Below, in pieces: positions 47,495 to 58,660 of a stretch of DNA of 64,000 nucleotides; within the stretch, counting starts at the first letter, position 1; each line of letters starts with the position of its first letter. The stretch is taken from positions 218,471,435-218,535,434 of the forward strand of contig NC_080572.1 of assembly GCF_030247185.1 (NCBI RefSeq), given 5' to 3'. A model generated the notes under the pieces. The model was not told the origin of the DNA and ran no database searches. It saw nothing but the letters and a program-made list of their open reading frames with translations. Source of the stretch: Malaya genurostris. Its lineage: Eukaryota; Arthropoda; Insecta; Diptera; Culicidae. The translations under genes and the position numbers were made by a program.

Positions 47495-50400
47495 AAGTAA
47501 AATGTTATAACGCTAGAACTAGAAATGGATAGAAAAACAAAGAGCGAAAATCAAATTTTAATGGCAACATTTGTTGTTTTTTTACTGACGGAAATAATAT
47601 AGAGAAAGCTTGAAAAAACCATCACTTGAATATCAACCGCTTGCTCGCGATAATATTTTTACATAACTTCCATTCTTCTAAGTGAAAAGTGTAATAATTC
47701 GAACGTAGAGGGTTCGCTAGAAGAACTGTCAACCCTATTCTGAATTTTGAGTTCGATCTAGTTCTGCATCTCGAACGAGTTCGAGTTTTTCATTCGAATA
47801 TAATCTTCTTGATCGGCCAATTGTACTGCAATTGCAAAAGGATTAAATGTAAAAAACATTCAGTGCGATACAGTCGTTTTCACACTATTTTTGTATTTGT
47901 TTACGTGTTTGTTATAGTGCTAAGTAAGAAAAAATCGCGTACCTTCCGGTATTCATCGTTGGACAACATCTCGTGTGCTGAAGATTCAAATATTTCGCAA
48001 GAAGGAAAGAATTATCATCCGTAGTGTGGCTCTTCGTCTTTTTATCACAGCGATATTTTGGGCAAGATTTTGCAGATGAAAAAAATATGCAATATGGCTT
48101 TCACGTATTTGGCCATGCTGATGTGGAATGGTGTGTACTTTTGACTTCGATTGGTAACTGTTATTGAAATGTGGATCCACCATTACACGTCAGATAACAG
48201 AATGACTAGGTACCCGATAATGTTCTGAAACCGGCATGAGTTCTCCGAAGTGTTTTGGGAAAGCTCAATAACTCGGAGTTTTGCTAGGATTTTAATGGTG
48301 TACTTTGCTGGTGGAGGTCATCGGGATGGAGACGTTTAGTTGATTAGGATACAGTAATTAGAACGATCATACTGTGGCTGGTTATGACAGAGCTGGTCTA
48401 GCCTAACGATTGCATTTAAAAAAAATGAACAAAAATTGTCAATTTTTCACGTGTTTAACATCACCCGAACTGACGAAGCTACCCAGGCAGCATCAATCAT
48501 AGTATTTCATGAGTCAACAGACAAAAATTGACAGCTCTGTTAGTCGAATTCTAACTGTGATGGCAAAAACAGTGAAGCAACTCCGTTCAGAAATGTTTGC
48601 TTTAAAAGAACGGCACCCCGCCGGTTTTAGACGGCCGACAACTCTGAGCGACAAGAAGCTTTAAAGGAAGCTGAAGAGCAAGACTGTTATGATCGATTTT
48701 GTCGTGAATACGACTTACTTTTCTATGGGGTGCCTTTTCAAAATTTACCCTCTGAGAGAGATAAGGTTTTGATTGTGAATATCTCTTGTTGTATCTAACG
48801 CATCAACATAATTTTTGCTACATGCCATGGGAAATATGATCACAAAAATATGATAAAATATTCAGTTGTATGACATAATCTCAAATAATTCAAAATAAAA
48901 CTTTTCTGAAATGTTTGGTATAAACGAGTATCAAAGAGGATAATTCATAGGGCGCGTTTGCTTTCTCGTATTTTTAAAGCTCATAGCTCAGAGATCTGTG
49001 AAAGGATTTATAAAATCTAACTACCAATAGAATCGAAAATTTTCAACTTAAGCGTGTATAGAAAAAGCATTGATGTATTTCAATAGTACACTATTGAAAA
49101 ACCTGTCTCATTTCACCCATGTCAACACCAGCCAATCATAACGCGTTCTAGCGGAAGAGAACAAAATATCTGCTGCTGTACAACAAATCGTTCAAGGAAA
49201 ATGTTCCGAACAGTGCTTAATATCGCAGTGAGTTCCACAATTTGACCCTTCTGAATGCTAGAAACGAATCCCTAGAGCATATTGATAGTGTCTTTCAATA
49301 AATTATGCAAATCCGATATGAAATAATCGACATTCAAATTCTGTATGCTGCTATTTTTATAGCCGTTAGTGAAAAAGCTACAAACGAAATCACGTAAAAA
49401 GAAACCTCTCAACAAAAATTGGATCAGTTTGGATTCTATCGCCACTGCGAACAGGTGTATTTTGTGTCGTTTGCAAAGCTAGTTTCACTTTCGGCAAGAG
49501 CGATTACGTCACAGCTGCCAGTCATTTGCATTGGTAGAAAGCATTACACAAAATCAGCCGTTCTAATGGCTCTAAAAGTTTTCTAAAGAACTATTAGGAT
49601 TTGTTGTTCGCAAATCGAAGGTAAATATCCTCAGTTTAGTGCAAATCTAGAACAGTTTGGTTAGATTTGTGCACTTTTCGCTGTGTGAAATTCACAGTAA
49701 TCGAAATCAAGTGATGCCTTTGTTTTTGCAAAAAATGTGGAAAAGGGGAATGCTTGCATAACCCATACAATTGATCAACTAATTGATATTCGGAAGTGTT
49801 AAGGAACATGTCAGTTGTTTTCGTATTCACGACATCCAGTTATGTCTCTGACATTACCCACCCGCATTTTTTTCTACCTCATCAACAATGTTCTCTGTTT
49901 GATTTGAATCAAAATTTTTGTCTAGTCAAATGAAAAAAAATGACAATATTAAATTTATTTCTTTAGAGCAATTTTTTTTTCGCGTGAATAAATAGCATTT
50001 TTTATCTCGCGAAAAAAGATTATGCGCGTTTTGAAAATAAATTTGATATACTTCTTTCATTCCTTAATGGGTTTTAAACAATCCAAGCGTATGTATTGAG
50101 AATTTATAATATTCTTAAAAATTGCATGACATTAAATAACACATTTTTTTTACAAAATATTTATTTGATGGAGATATTTTGACCGGACTGAAACATTGGA
50201 AACTAATCAAAATATCCGGGCTTCAATGCGAAATTTTTTTTAAGAATTTGAATACGAGCATAATTTAAAATAAAATAGCATCAAAAATTTTGCAAGGTAA
50301 TTTAAAGAAAATAGAAGATATCATTTCATTCTTAAAACCAAACCAAAATATGTGATTATAACAAACAAAAGCGTTATTAGAAATAGTTAAATTTAAACTC

Positions 50401-51100
50401 ATTTATTTCAACTAAAAAGTTTGTAAATTTAAACCGCTAAAAATAAGTAACTTAAACTAGAGTTCGTTCATTACAAACTAATTTTTCAAATTAAATTTAC
50501 TGTTAAATTGTTTGGCAAGGAATTGACAGGAACGCATAAGTGAAATATTTGTTATTTCTTTCGAAATATTAATTGAAGCAAACTAATCCACTGAGAAAAA
50601 ATAAGCTTCTTGTTTTGTAGTTTCAAGTAGCAATATATGCAATATCAACCGAGATTTTCTTTTGTCACTATTTCAATAAAAAAAACTCGTTGAATAAAAA
50701 CTGATTTATTTTATTTTTACAATATTTTTCTCTGTGTGATCAAATCTTTACCATTAGTGTATCATACAGCAAGCAAACATATGAGAAAATGTGGTTGAAA
50801 TGTTTAGAAAATTCAATTAAATCTATGATCAAACGGATAGAAAAATTTTTGAACATTGTAACGGTGGACAGAATGGATAAAAAAAACTTTATTTAAATTG
50901 AAATTCGTATTTCCTTGAATTATGCCAGATGAAACTGGAACTCTCATGATATCAACATTTAGTCTTAGGCTGCAGACAGAGTGAGCGCGAGAAGCTGTGA
51001 TGAGCTTTTTTCTGACCAAAGTAGGAAACGTACTTACAGCAAAACAGAGGGAGCCTGTCAGAGTGAAAGCTGCGTCGATTTCTGATTTGTACACTAAAAG
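47495..51100. other. intergenic, nothing firm
   Basis: AT-rich. A frame at about 48560-48660 (AKTVKQLRSEMFALKERHPA, then a TTLSDKKL segment) could be a transposon HTH relic but is too short to assign. The stretch 49860-50800 is extremely AT-rich. No gene recognised. Confidence 0.45.
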
Positions 51101-51181
51101 AGTCCTTTTTTTTATTTAAAAGATATTTTTTATTCAGGTCTATTTGCGTACAAGCTTTACGTAGCCGATTGAACCTATTTT

Positions 51182-51774
51182 TTAAATTTTTTTTGAGTTG
51201 GATCTCGTTGTCACCCTTTTTCTAGGGGGAGAGGAGCTTCCATTTCCCTCCTGCGAGGATTGAGGGGCACTTCGTTCGTGGTTCGTCTCGTCACCCATTG
51301 CCGCATCGATGGTATTGCTGTCGATTTCCGTCTTCTTTTCGTTGCTAGTTGCTGTAGATGCACCTTGTTGTACATTGGTTGCAATTGCTGGTTGGTTGGA
51401 GGGTAAGTTGTTAACTGCAGCTGGTGTACTTTGTTCTATAAAGGATGATGTTGGATTCGTTGAAGGGGATGCTTCATTGTTGTTGGTGGCTGTCACAGGT
51501 GTACTGGGGTTGGTGTGAAGGAAGCACCGTTGTCCTTTGGTGTGGTTGTCTCCATGTCCAGTTTATCACATGGCTTACCGTAGTGAACAGCTTTTTGGCA
51601 ATATTGACATGTGGCCATCTCATTGTCATAGGTAACAAGTGATTTGCACGAAATTCTTGTATCTTGACCGAAAATCAAGTGTATGCGTAATAAACGTACG
51701 CCATTTAGAATACCGGGGAAAAAAATCTTCCACTGTTCTTCTTCAACAGAGAGAATCTCTCCGTATTGGGACAT
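51182..51774 (-). pseudogene. ORF1 C-terminal part with zinc knuckle (copy 3)
   Basis: MSQYGEILSVEEEQWKIFFP, CQYCQKAVHYGKPC (intact C-x2-C-x4-H-x4-C knuckle), then a frameshift into a second frame with a T/N/S-rich hinge and the basic end PPRKRVTTRSNSKKI before a stop. The N-terminal continuation is across the insertion at 52590-52740 (DAIQFAKDNNNVHYV, NIPVYMEDSAIEVRVHDLPS, VADSYIRK). The insertion interrupts between YIRK and MSQYG. Confidence 0.75.
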
Positions 51775-51783
51775 AGTTTTGCG

Positions 51784-52582
51784 AGGATCAGGGTCATTTC
51801 GCCGAAAGGGTTATTTCGCCGAATGACATTTCGCCGAATGGGTCACTTCGCCGAATGCCATTTCGCCGAAAGGGTCATTTCACCGAATCCTGAAATCGTC
51901 TTGAAATCGTAATTAGAATTGATTTAAATGAAAGACAAATGAAAGATGATAGCGTTAACACCCGTTTTGTTGACCTACCATTGCACTTCTTGAATAAAGA
52001 TTGATTCATTGACCTCAGAGAATAGTTCCCTAGAAAACTTGTTGACTATTAGCTAGTAAGCATCAAAGCAATTGCATATGTGTATCTACCAGGCAAATGT
52101 AGGCGGTATTTTCCGTTTATTAAGTGAAAATGAAAAAAAATGTCTAATGCGGCTACGCCACATCGTTTTGGTTCATGTGCTGTTCAACCTCGCTACCGCT
52201 CGTTCGGACCTAACTAAAGCAAAGAAACCTAGCTTTGAGTAGACCGGGCAAACGAGGCGGTTACAGGTTTGTATGCAAGAGGCCGCCGCTTCCGACGGCG
52301 GGTCGGCGGTTTTATGCCGCCGAGCCATCTTGGCTTCGGCTATGTGGCTGCGCCACATCAGTTTTATAGAAGACATGAAGGATATATGACCCTTTCGACG
52401 AAATGACCCTCTCAGCAAAATGACCCTTTCGGCTAAATGACCCTTTCGGCGAAATGACCCTTTCGGCGAAACGATTTTTGGCGAAATGACCTTTCGGACT
52501 TTCGGCGAAATGGCATTCGGCGAAACGACTTTCGGCGAAATGGCTTTCGGCGAAATGGCTTTCGGCGATATGACCCGCTCCC
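51784..52582. mobile_element. foldback element with (TTCGGCGAAATGACC)n arms
   Basis: 799-bp insertion flanked by the exact 8-bp duplication GTTTTGCG (51776-51783 and 52583-52590). The left arm is several imperfect copies of a 12-15-bp unit on CATTTCGCCGAA (51794-51895); the right arm carries the reverse complement, TTCGGCGAAATGACC-type units (about 52385-52575). Outer ends GGGTCATTTCGCCGAA and GGGTCATATCGCCGAA match. The interior has GC-rich palindromic sequence (CGGCGGGTCGGCGGTTTTAT) but no transposase. The 8-bp duplication suits hAT-type mobilisation. Confidence 0.88.
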
Positions 52583-52791
52583 GTTTTGCGAATATATGAA
52601 TCGGCGACGCTCGAGGGAAGATCATGCACACGCACTTCTATAGCACTATCTTCCATATATACTGGAATGTTGTACTTAATGTTCTCGTGCTCCACATAGT
52701 GCACATTGTTATTGTCTTTTGCGAATTGAATTGCATCCAACTCTTTATAAAACTGGATGTAAACAACATTATTCGTCTTATTGCATTGAAT

Positions 52792-52889
52792 CTCGATTAA
52801 TTGATTGCTATTAATCGATTAGCTCGATTAGTGGTAATGTCGTTAATCGATTACTTTTGCCTTTTAATCGATTATTTTGATTAATCGAG
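52792..52889. repeat. 98-bp TTAATCGATTA palindromic insertion
   Basis: Built from repeated TTAATCGATTA units. The left end CTCGATTAATTGATTGC mirrors the right end ...TGATTAATCGAG. It interrupts the ORF1 copy next to the IEIQCNKTNNVVYIQF segment. Confidence 0.6.
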
Positions 52890-52904
52890 TAAAAAAATAC
52901 ATCA

Positions 52905-53285
52905 CTTGTCAAAGCCGCTCTTCTTTCGTTCCGGACTGGCCGTGAACGGAAAAATTTTTAGTACAAAATGCCTGCCGGAAGTTGTATACCATAAGGGCGA
53001 AGGCGCGATGCTCCGCCCGGATCCGACGTAGGCCCACTACTCGAAGCGATCGTTGGAGGAGATGGAGCGGCTGAATATGGATGTGATACCCAAGTCGGTG
53101 AACCCGCACAACGTTCTCCAGCTACGTCCCATCTAGAATTTCTGGGCCAACCTAAAGCGTAAGATCTACTCCAACAATTTCGTCGCGAGAACTGAGGAGG
53201 AATTAATAAATAAAACGAAGGAAGATCTTAAGAATATGCTTACACGCATATGTTTAACCACCATGGCATTTTTTTGCAAGTAAGC
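52905..53285 (+). pseudogene. IS630/Tc1/mariner transposase C-terminal fragment
   Basis: The + frame reads VNGKIFSTKCLPEVVYHKG, then a stop in place of the residue before AHYSK, then RSLEEMERLNMDVIPKSVNP, NVLQLRPI, a stop where Glu is expected, and NFWANLKRKIYSNNFVARTE. The expected motif is LRPIENFW, so the last catalytic acid has been lost. GC content is higher than its surroundings, suggesting relatively recent arrival. Confidence 0.8.
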
Positions 53286-53289
53286 ATAA

Positions 53290-53615
53290 ATAATTCCATG
53301 GGAAATTAATCAAAAGCAAAAATCTGTCTTAGCTTTTTTTCATCACCATCCGAAAAAATTCCATTTATTGCAAACGTTATATGGAGGTGTATAGCCCGCC
53401 ATATTTGTGGAATAGGATAAGGGGGTCTCAGCTTCCAGGTCAGGTAAGCATTCTAACAGTTGAAAAATTCACTTGGAGCCAATTGTGGATGTCCTATTCT
53501 TTTATTGAGCGGTATACGGTACGGAACGAATTTGGTTAGTATTGCGAAGGTCCGGGACCTACTGTAAATTCGCTCCCAGGTTTAGCACAAATACAACAAA
53601 CTTTGCATCAATAAC
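53290..53615. other. spacer downstream of TIL-B
   Basis: No gene or repeat recognised. Confidence 0.4.
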
Positions 53616-53617
53616 AT

Positions 53618-53623
53618 TTTATT
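53618..53623 (-). terminator. poly(A) signal of TIL-B
   Basis: AATAAA on the minus strand (TTTATT on +), 61 bases past the TIL-B stop codon, giving a short 3' UTR. Confidence 0.6.
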
Positions 53624-53683
53624 TTCAACATATTTAATGGTTAATACATAAAATTACCTATACTATTTAACTGAATAATCATC

Positions 53684-54847
53684 CTAAAATTTATTTTTGT
53701 TACAAGCACCGCATGGATGCGGTTTCGCTACCGGTGGCGGAGGTAAACATCCATTGCACCTATTTCCATGTTTGTACTGCGGTGGAGCAGTCGGTAGTAG
53801 TGATTGCCGCCCTGATGCAGTCAGTTGTTGTTGGCTAGATGCTGGGCTTTGGAATGAGTTTCCATTGGAAGCTTGATTATTTCGGGAGGTATTCGGTCGC
53901 GATGTCGCATGACTGCACACTAAGCACTTCTCGCAGGCTGTTGGAGGATCCTTGAATCCAATGTTAGAATTGGATACCTGGCCGTCATTATCTGCGTCGT
54001 TCCCTGCGCCGTTCCCTGCACCGTTCCATGCGCCGTTCCCTGCACCGTTTCTTGCGCCGTTCCCTGCACCGTTCCCTGCACTACCTTCATAGTGATCGTA
54101 GTGATCATAGTGATCATTGTTGTCACGCGAATTAGTATGTGAAGAGATGTCCTTGTGTGAACTCTCAGGTCTTGGAGCAAACTCGGAACGTTCGTGATTC
54201 GGATGTCTTCGTTTCCCAGATGGACACTTGCGCGGGCTTATGCACATTCCGTTGTGACGCACCAGACCGGTTTTGCATACACAAGTTGGTTTGTCGACGA
54301 AAACCAGAGGACAGATTCTGTTGCTGCAATCATCAAAACATGTTGGCTCACAACATGGCGGACTACGTAACAAGTCTTCATTCGCGTGGCAGAATCCTGG
54401 TGGAAAAAGAACGAAGATAAAATATGGCATACTCACAAACGTGGTACAACAATAAATGAACATACTTTCGTTAGATTCTTCATATCCGCGCCTGTCTATT
54501 GTACCACCGAAGCACTGATTTCTGGGAATGCAAACACCATTATTACGGACGTATCCAGGCTTACAGACACACGAGGGTTTGTGTACATGTGGGCACAAGC
54601 GGGGAGTATGTTGGCAATCCTCATAGCAGGTCGGTTCGCAGGACGGTGGACTTTGTCGGAGAACTTCGTTTGGTGGACATTGTCCTTCGATAAATGAATT
54701 AGTTATAGTTACTGATATTGTTTATGGTTTAGCATTTGTCCAAAACTCACCACAGGGAACTATAACAGGTGGACCGACCGAAATGACGCCGGAAACGTAC
54801 ATGGACATCAACGCCATGACTAATATATAATTACCTGACACCGCCAT
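53684..54847 (-). CDS. TIL-B: secreted protein with two TIL domains and a repetitive tail
   Basis: Three exons on the minus strand: 54847-54751, 54684-54466, 54396-53684; phase-1 GT-AG introns of 66 and 69 bp; 342 residues. Signal peptide from MAVSGNYILVMALMSMYVSG. TIL domains at residues 32-90 and 108-163, each with ten cysteines and the blocks CEPTC, C-V-C-K and GYVRNNGVC or GLVRHNGMC. A hydrophilic tail follows with HYDHYDHY, about seven imperfect GNGA repeats (12-bp DNA repeat near 54000-54082) and a C-terminal Pro/Cys segment containing CEKCLVC, CNGCLPPPP and CGACNKNKF. TIL modules suggest protease inhibition or matrix interaction; the tail could act as a spacer or be cross-linked. The first ATG is chosen because it leads the signal peptide. 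Confidence 0.85.
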
Positions 54848-54849
54848 TA

Positions 54850-55735
54850 TTCTAAGCCATTCGTTTAGCAATGACCGACAATCGTTTCTTTAAATAAAAT
54901 TTATGCCAAGATTTGTCGTTCGAAAGCAATGTTTTCGATTCCGACATGTACGTCCTTCTCGTCGCTTTTATCGGATGCTTGGAAGTTCACTACGGCACAT
55001 TCTCACACAAGAAACTCCACTATAACAGTAAGTGGCTAATCAATTCTGTTTTTATCATTCTTCCGTGTTTCGCCGGTATTCCGAGCATCAGGAAGTCACA
55101 TTTCTTCGGTGGTTTCTATTAGTGTTGGCGTTATGCAAAGAACAAACGTGTTCAAATATTCGTCTTGGATGTCCAATTTCGCGGCACTATCGTCGAGTGT
55201 CGAGCTAATAGATGACTCGGTTTACCGAATTGTGATGAATTTGAAACCGTAAACCTATTACCTCACATCTAGCTAGTTTTGCAAGATGGGTTAACAGTTA
55301 CGTTAAGCTTAATCGGCGAAATGTGTCTAAGAAGAAGGTCAACATTTTGAAGCATTTTTAGGTGCACGAGCTTTTCTTGACAGTGATAAAAATGATAAAT
55401 GTGAATTGAAACTTGATGAAAATGTCAGCTTCGAGTAATTTTTTGGTTGCGATTTGTGGTATTGAACAAGAATGTGAATAATTTATTGTCATCACAAGGA
55501 ATAATCATCCTATACTGTATGTGCCGCGTAGGCAATCTTTTGAATTCTGTAGCTCAATATATGTTAACTGTGAGATGACTTTCTAAGCAGACGGGTTACG
55601 AGAAGAATTGGTAGCATTGGAACCTTCTTTTTTTTTGTTGTGAGAGGCGACAAAATTAGACTTTATTTGATCTTACTTTTATCGCTTCGAAGCTTTTTTA
55701 TGTTTTGTACGTCACATTTCATCGAAACGGCAATA
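54850..55735. other. spacer upstream of TIL-B
   Basis: A TATTTAA sequence about 50 bases before the TIL-B ATG on the minus strand (near 54890-54896) could serve as a TATA box. Beyond that no feature is recognised. Confidence 0.35.
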
Positions 55736-55741
55736 AATCTC

Positions 55742-56073
55742 TCATTTAGGGGTTAACCTTATTTTGTGCTAGGGCACATAACCAATTTCACTATCTTTAC
55801 GTTTCGTCTTAGACTCGTCAGTGCAGAGCAGTTCAAATTGAACTGCCTTACTGCGAACTTAAACAGTTCAATTTTAACCGCTAAGCAGACGTAAAGTTAT
55901 TGCTATTTGCAACACACTTGTAATAAGCACCGAAGTGCTAAGTCTTTCCTGACGTGCCGAATGAAAACAAGTTTCTGCTAATACTGGCCGATTTAGATGG
56001 TCATTTAGGGGTTAACCTTCAATTTGAACTGCTCTGCACTGACGAGTCTAAGACGAAACGTAAAGATAGTGAA
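55742..56073. repeat. palindromic GACTCGTCAGT-family copy
   Basis: The 56-bp arms 55787-55842 (starting TTCACTATCTTTACGTTTCG) and 56018-56073 are perfect or near-perfect reverse complements. A 19-bp direct repeat TCATTTAGGGGTTAACCTT occurs at 55742-55760 and 56001-56019. The centre holds the same blocks as 31425-31645 (AACCGCTAAGCAGACGTAAA, GCACCGAAGTGCTAAGTCTT). Non-coding. Confidence 0.75.
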
Positions 56074-56074
56074 T

Positions 56075-57475
56075 AAATCTCTATTTTTCGTTAGTCAATC
56101 AGTTTTGTTGAAAGCTGTTTTCCACACCTTTCGTATTCATCTATAATTTATTAATTTCATTTATTGGAAATCAACGAGTAAAGTACTGGACTTACAATAT
56201 AATTATCGTATGTCCGAAACATGACCGGAAAGATTGTTGGCGTCAGTAGAGTCGTAGCACAAGCCATGCAACGGCACACTTATGTCGTTTCCACTTGAAG
56301 CCAAACCTAATACAGTTCCAACTCCAATTGCTTTCAAATTCATACATTTGATTGCTATTGGAGTCGGAACTAGATTGCGTTTTACTTTAATCGAAAACGC
56401 CGTAAGAATCGGCAGCGAAGTCTGATGAAAAGGAATGGTCAAATTCCACAGAAGAAATGTATTATCAAAACTTTGCTTTAGCGAATATGAATTGACGAAA
56501 TATTAACATCGAATTACAGCCGACGTGTTTTTTTATGAGTTTTAGTCAGTAGTATTTGAACTAGAGATGAACAATCCGCTTTTGAGTTGTTCCAAAGAAT
56601 TTGGTGAGCTTATGAATCACGTCTTTTTTAAAAAAAAAACAGCTTTCAGGCTGTATACACACTAAGATTAAATTCCTTTGTTCGGTAATATTTTTGACGA
56701 CAAATTTCGGTAATCTATATAAATGACCGATATTTCGGTACATGAGTTTTATTTTACAATAGTTATGTAAATGTTTACCGGACGATCAGTTTTACGTAAA
56801 TTTTCATTGCAGAATTTCATACGGTGAATCTGAATAGTCGCCGAGTACGGTAAAAACCATACTGTCCGTATGGTAAAATTATCTTTCAATAACCGAACTT
56901 CTGTGAAAACTGATTGTAATGAAACGAACTGTCAAACAGTTATTAAAATTTTCAGTAAGTGTCTTTTTATTAACCAAATGAAAAAAAAAATCGTTAATGG
57001 ATTGAGGTACAGGTGCTAAAGTTTTAAAAACATTAGAACCACTAAAAGCTTTTCGTTTACTTATAGGCATAAAATAATTTTGTATCACTTGTTCACTTGA
57101 TGCCTACACAAATCGTTCGAGGGTAATTACTTGTTAACTCGACGGATTGTGCAGTGTTTTGGAAGGCGCTCATAATTCCGGTCAGCCGGAACATTTGACC
57201 CTTTTTTCGTAGAATAAAACCATAGCCGCAACAGGTTGAAATTTTGAAATCTGGAAATCCAGAATTTAAACCAAAGGAAAACAAACAAACAAATCATTAT
57301 CGAACAATACGTTGTATGCTGGCAGCCAGCAGAAGTGTAAACGGGGCATTAGAACCATTTGATTTGCAGTTTACGGTAGTTGTTTGACAGTTCAGCAACT
57401 ACCATACGATTGGTAATCAATTCAATCACCGTACTGATTACCGAACGTTCAGCTGTTGAAAATTCGGTAAAATAT
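56075..57475. other. intergenic, nothing recognised
   Basis: No domain-bearing frame; AT-rich. No repeat core before 57480. Confidence 0.45.
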
Positions 57476-57479
57476 CTGC

Positions 57480-58660
57480 AAACCCAATAAACCTGATTAA
57501 TTTATGTAAAATGGACATATTTATTCTAAAACCAGTGTATCTCCTAAACAAAAAGTAGAATTTGACTAAACAGCAAGATGTTTTACGATCTTAAGATCTT
57601 TTATTCGAATCTTAGATGGTTCTTAGATTTCATTTGAATCTACGCCATCTACGGGAAAAATGAGCTACATTATTTTAATTTCGTTTCACATATCATCCTG
57701 TGGTTCCGGAACCAAAAGCCGGATCCAAATGTAATTCAGGAACCTTGTTTTGGAGTATACGACTCTTCATATAAATCTGAGTTTGTAGAAAACGGTGAGC
57801 CATCTCCGAGAAAATTGAGTGGAATTATTTATCACATACGCATTTGCTGATCTCGACGAACTGATTCGAATGGTGTCTTGGTATTATGTTCTTCCAGTAT
57901 TTATTACTGTAAGTAGTTTAAATCAATATAATTATGGAATTGCTTTCAACACGAAAATGCTGCCATCATTTGGTTTACATATGTCATATTCGAGCGATTA
58001 TGTTGCTTAAAACGAACCGTGCTAAAATCGGTCCGAGGCAAAATGTCATGAAAAAGGATCCTGTACAGAGTCTTTTTGGTACTCAGAAGCAATTGTATGT
58101 AACAGTATACAAAATCGTGTTTTACGTTGCTCCCAAGCATTGCTTTATCATACAGCGCTCAAAACTCCTAGTACAGGAATAATGAGAAAAATCGCTTACA
58201 CAAAAATATAGATACCTCCTTTAAAAATAGACGGACTTCAACAATCTATGGCTTGTTGAATAGCTATTACCATGCAGAACCTCAGTGTAAAAACATATTC
58301 TGTTTTCAAGGTCAATTGTGACAGATATTATCAAAAAACTAAAAGTTTTGACATAAAACTTCGTATAACTCAAAAAGTATACATCCGATTCATCCAAAAC
58401 CATTCAATAGCATTTAGGGTTACGGGGAGATCTTTCATTCGCAACTTGTTTGATCAAAATCTATCCAGTCATCTCTGAGATCTCGACCTCTTTGTTGACA
58501 ACACACATACATACACGGACATTTGCTCAGTTCGTCGAGCTGAATCGATTGGTATAAGACACTCGGTCCTCCGGGCATCGGAAAATTTTTCTAACGTTTG
58601 AGAGAATTCTATTCCTATTTTTTATATTTATAAAAAAAAAGGTAAAAACTGTGTAACTTC
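57480..58660. repeat. 1.2-kb dispersed repeat, copy 2
   Basis: Collinear with 13990-15180: the same landmarks in the same order (TTCCGGAACCAAAAGCCGGA, ATTTGCTGATCTCGACGAAC, TAAATCAATATAATTATGGA, CATTTGCTCAGTTCGTCGAG, TATTTTTTATATTTATAA). The copies differ by many substitutions and short indels. Confidence 0.75.

Larger units (their letters stand above)
51106..52791 (-). mobile_element. ORF1-only non-LTR element (copy 3), twice interrupted
   Basis: Minus-strand copy of the same family as 9035-10135, with the same 3' end: ORF1 stop, about 75 bases, then an A-rich run (T-rich near 51106 on +). The ORF is broken by the foldback element 51784-52582, and its N-terminal side is cut off by a second small insertion at 52792-52889. 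Confidence 0.8.

Noticed and set aside
48520..48700. Possible transposon HTH frame (AKTVKQLRSEMFALKERHPA)
   Set aside because: Too short and too diverged to assign to a family by eye.
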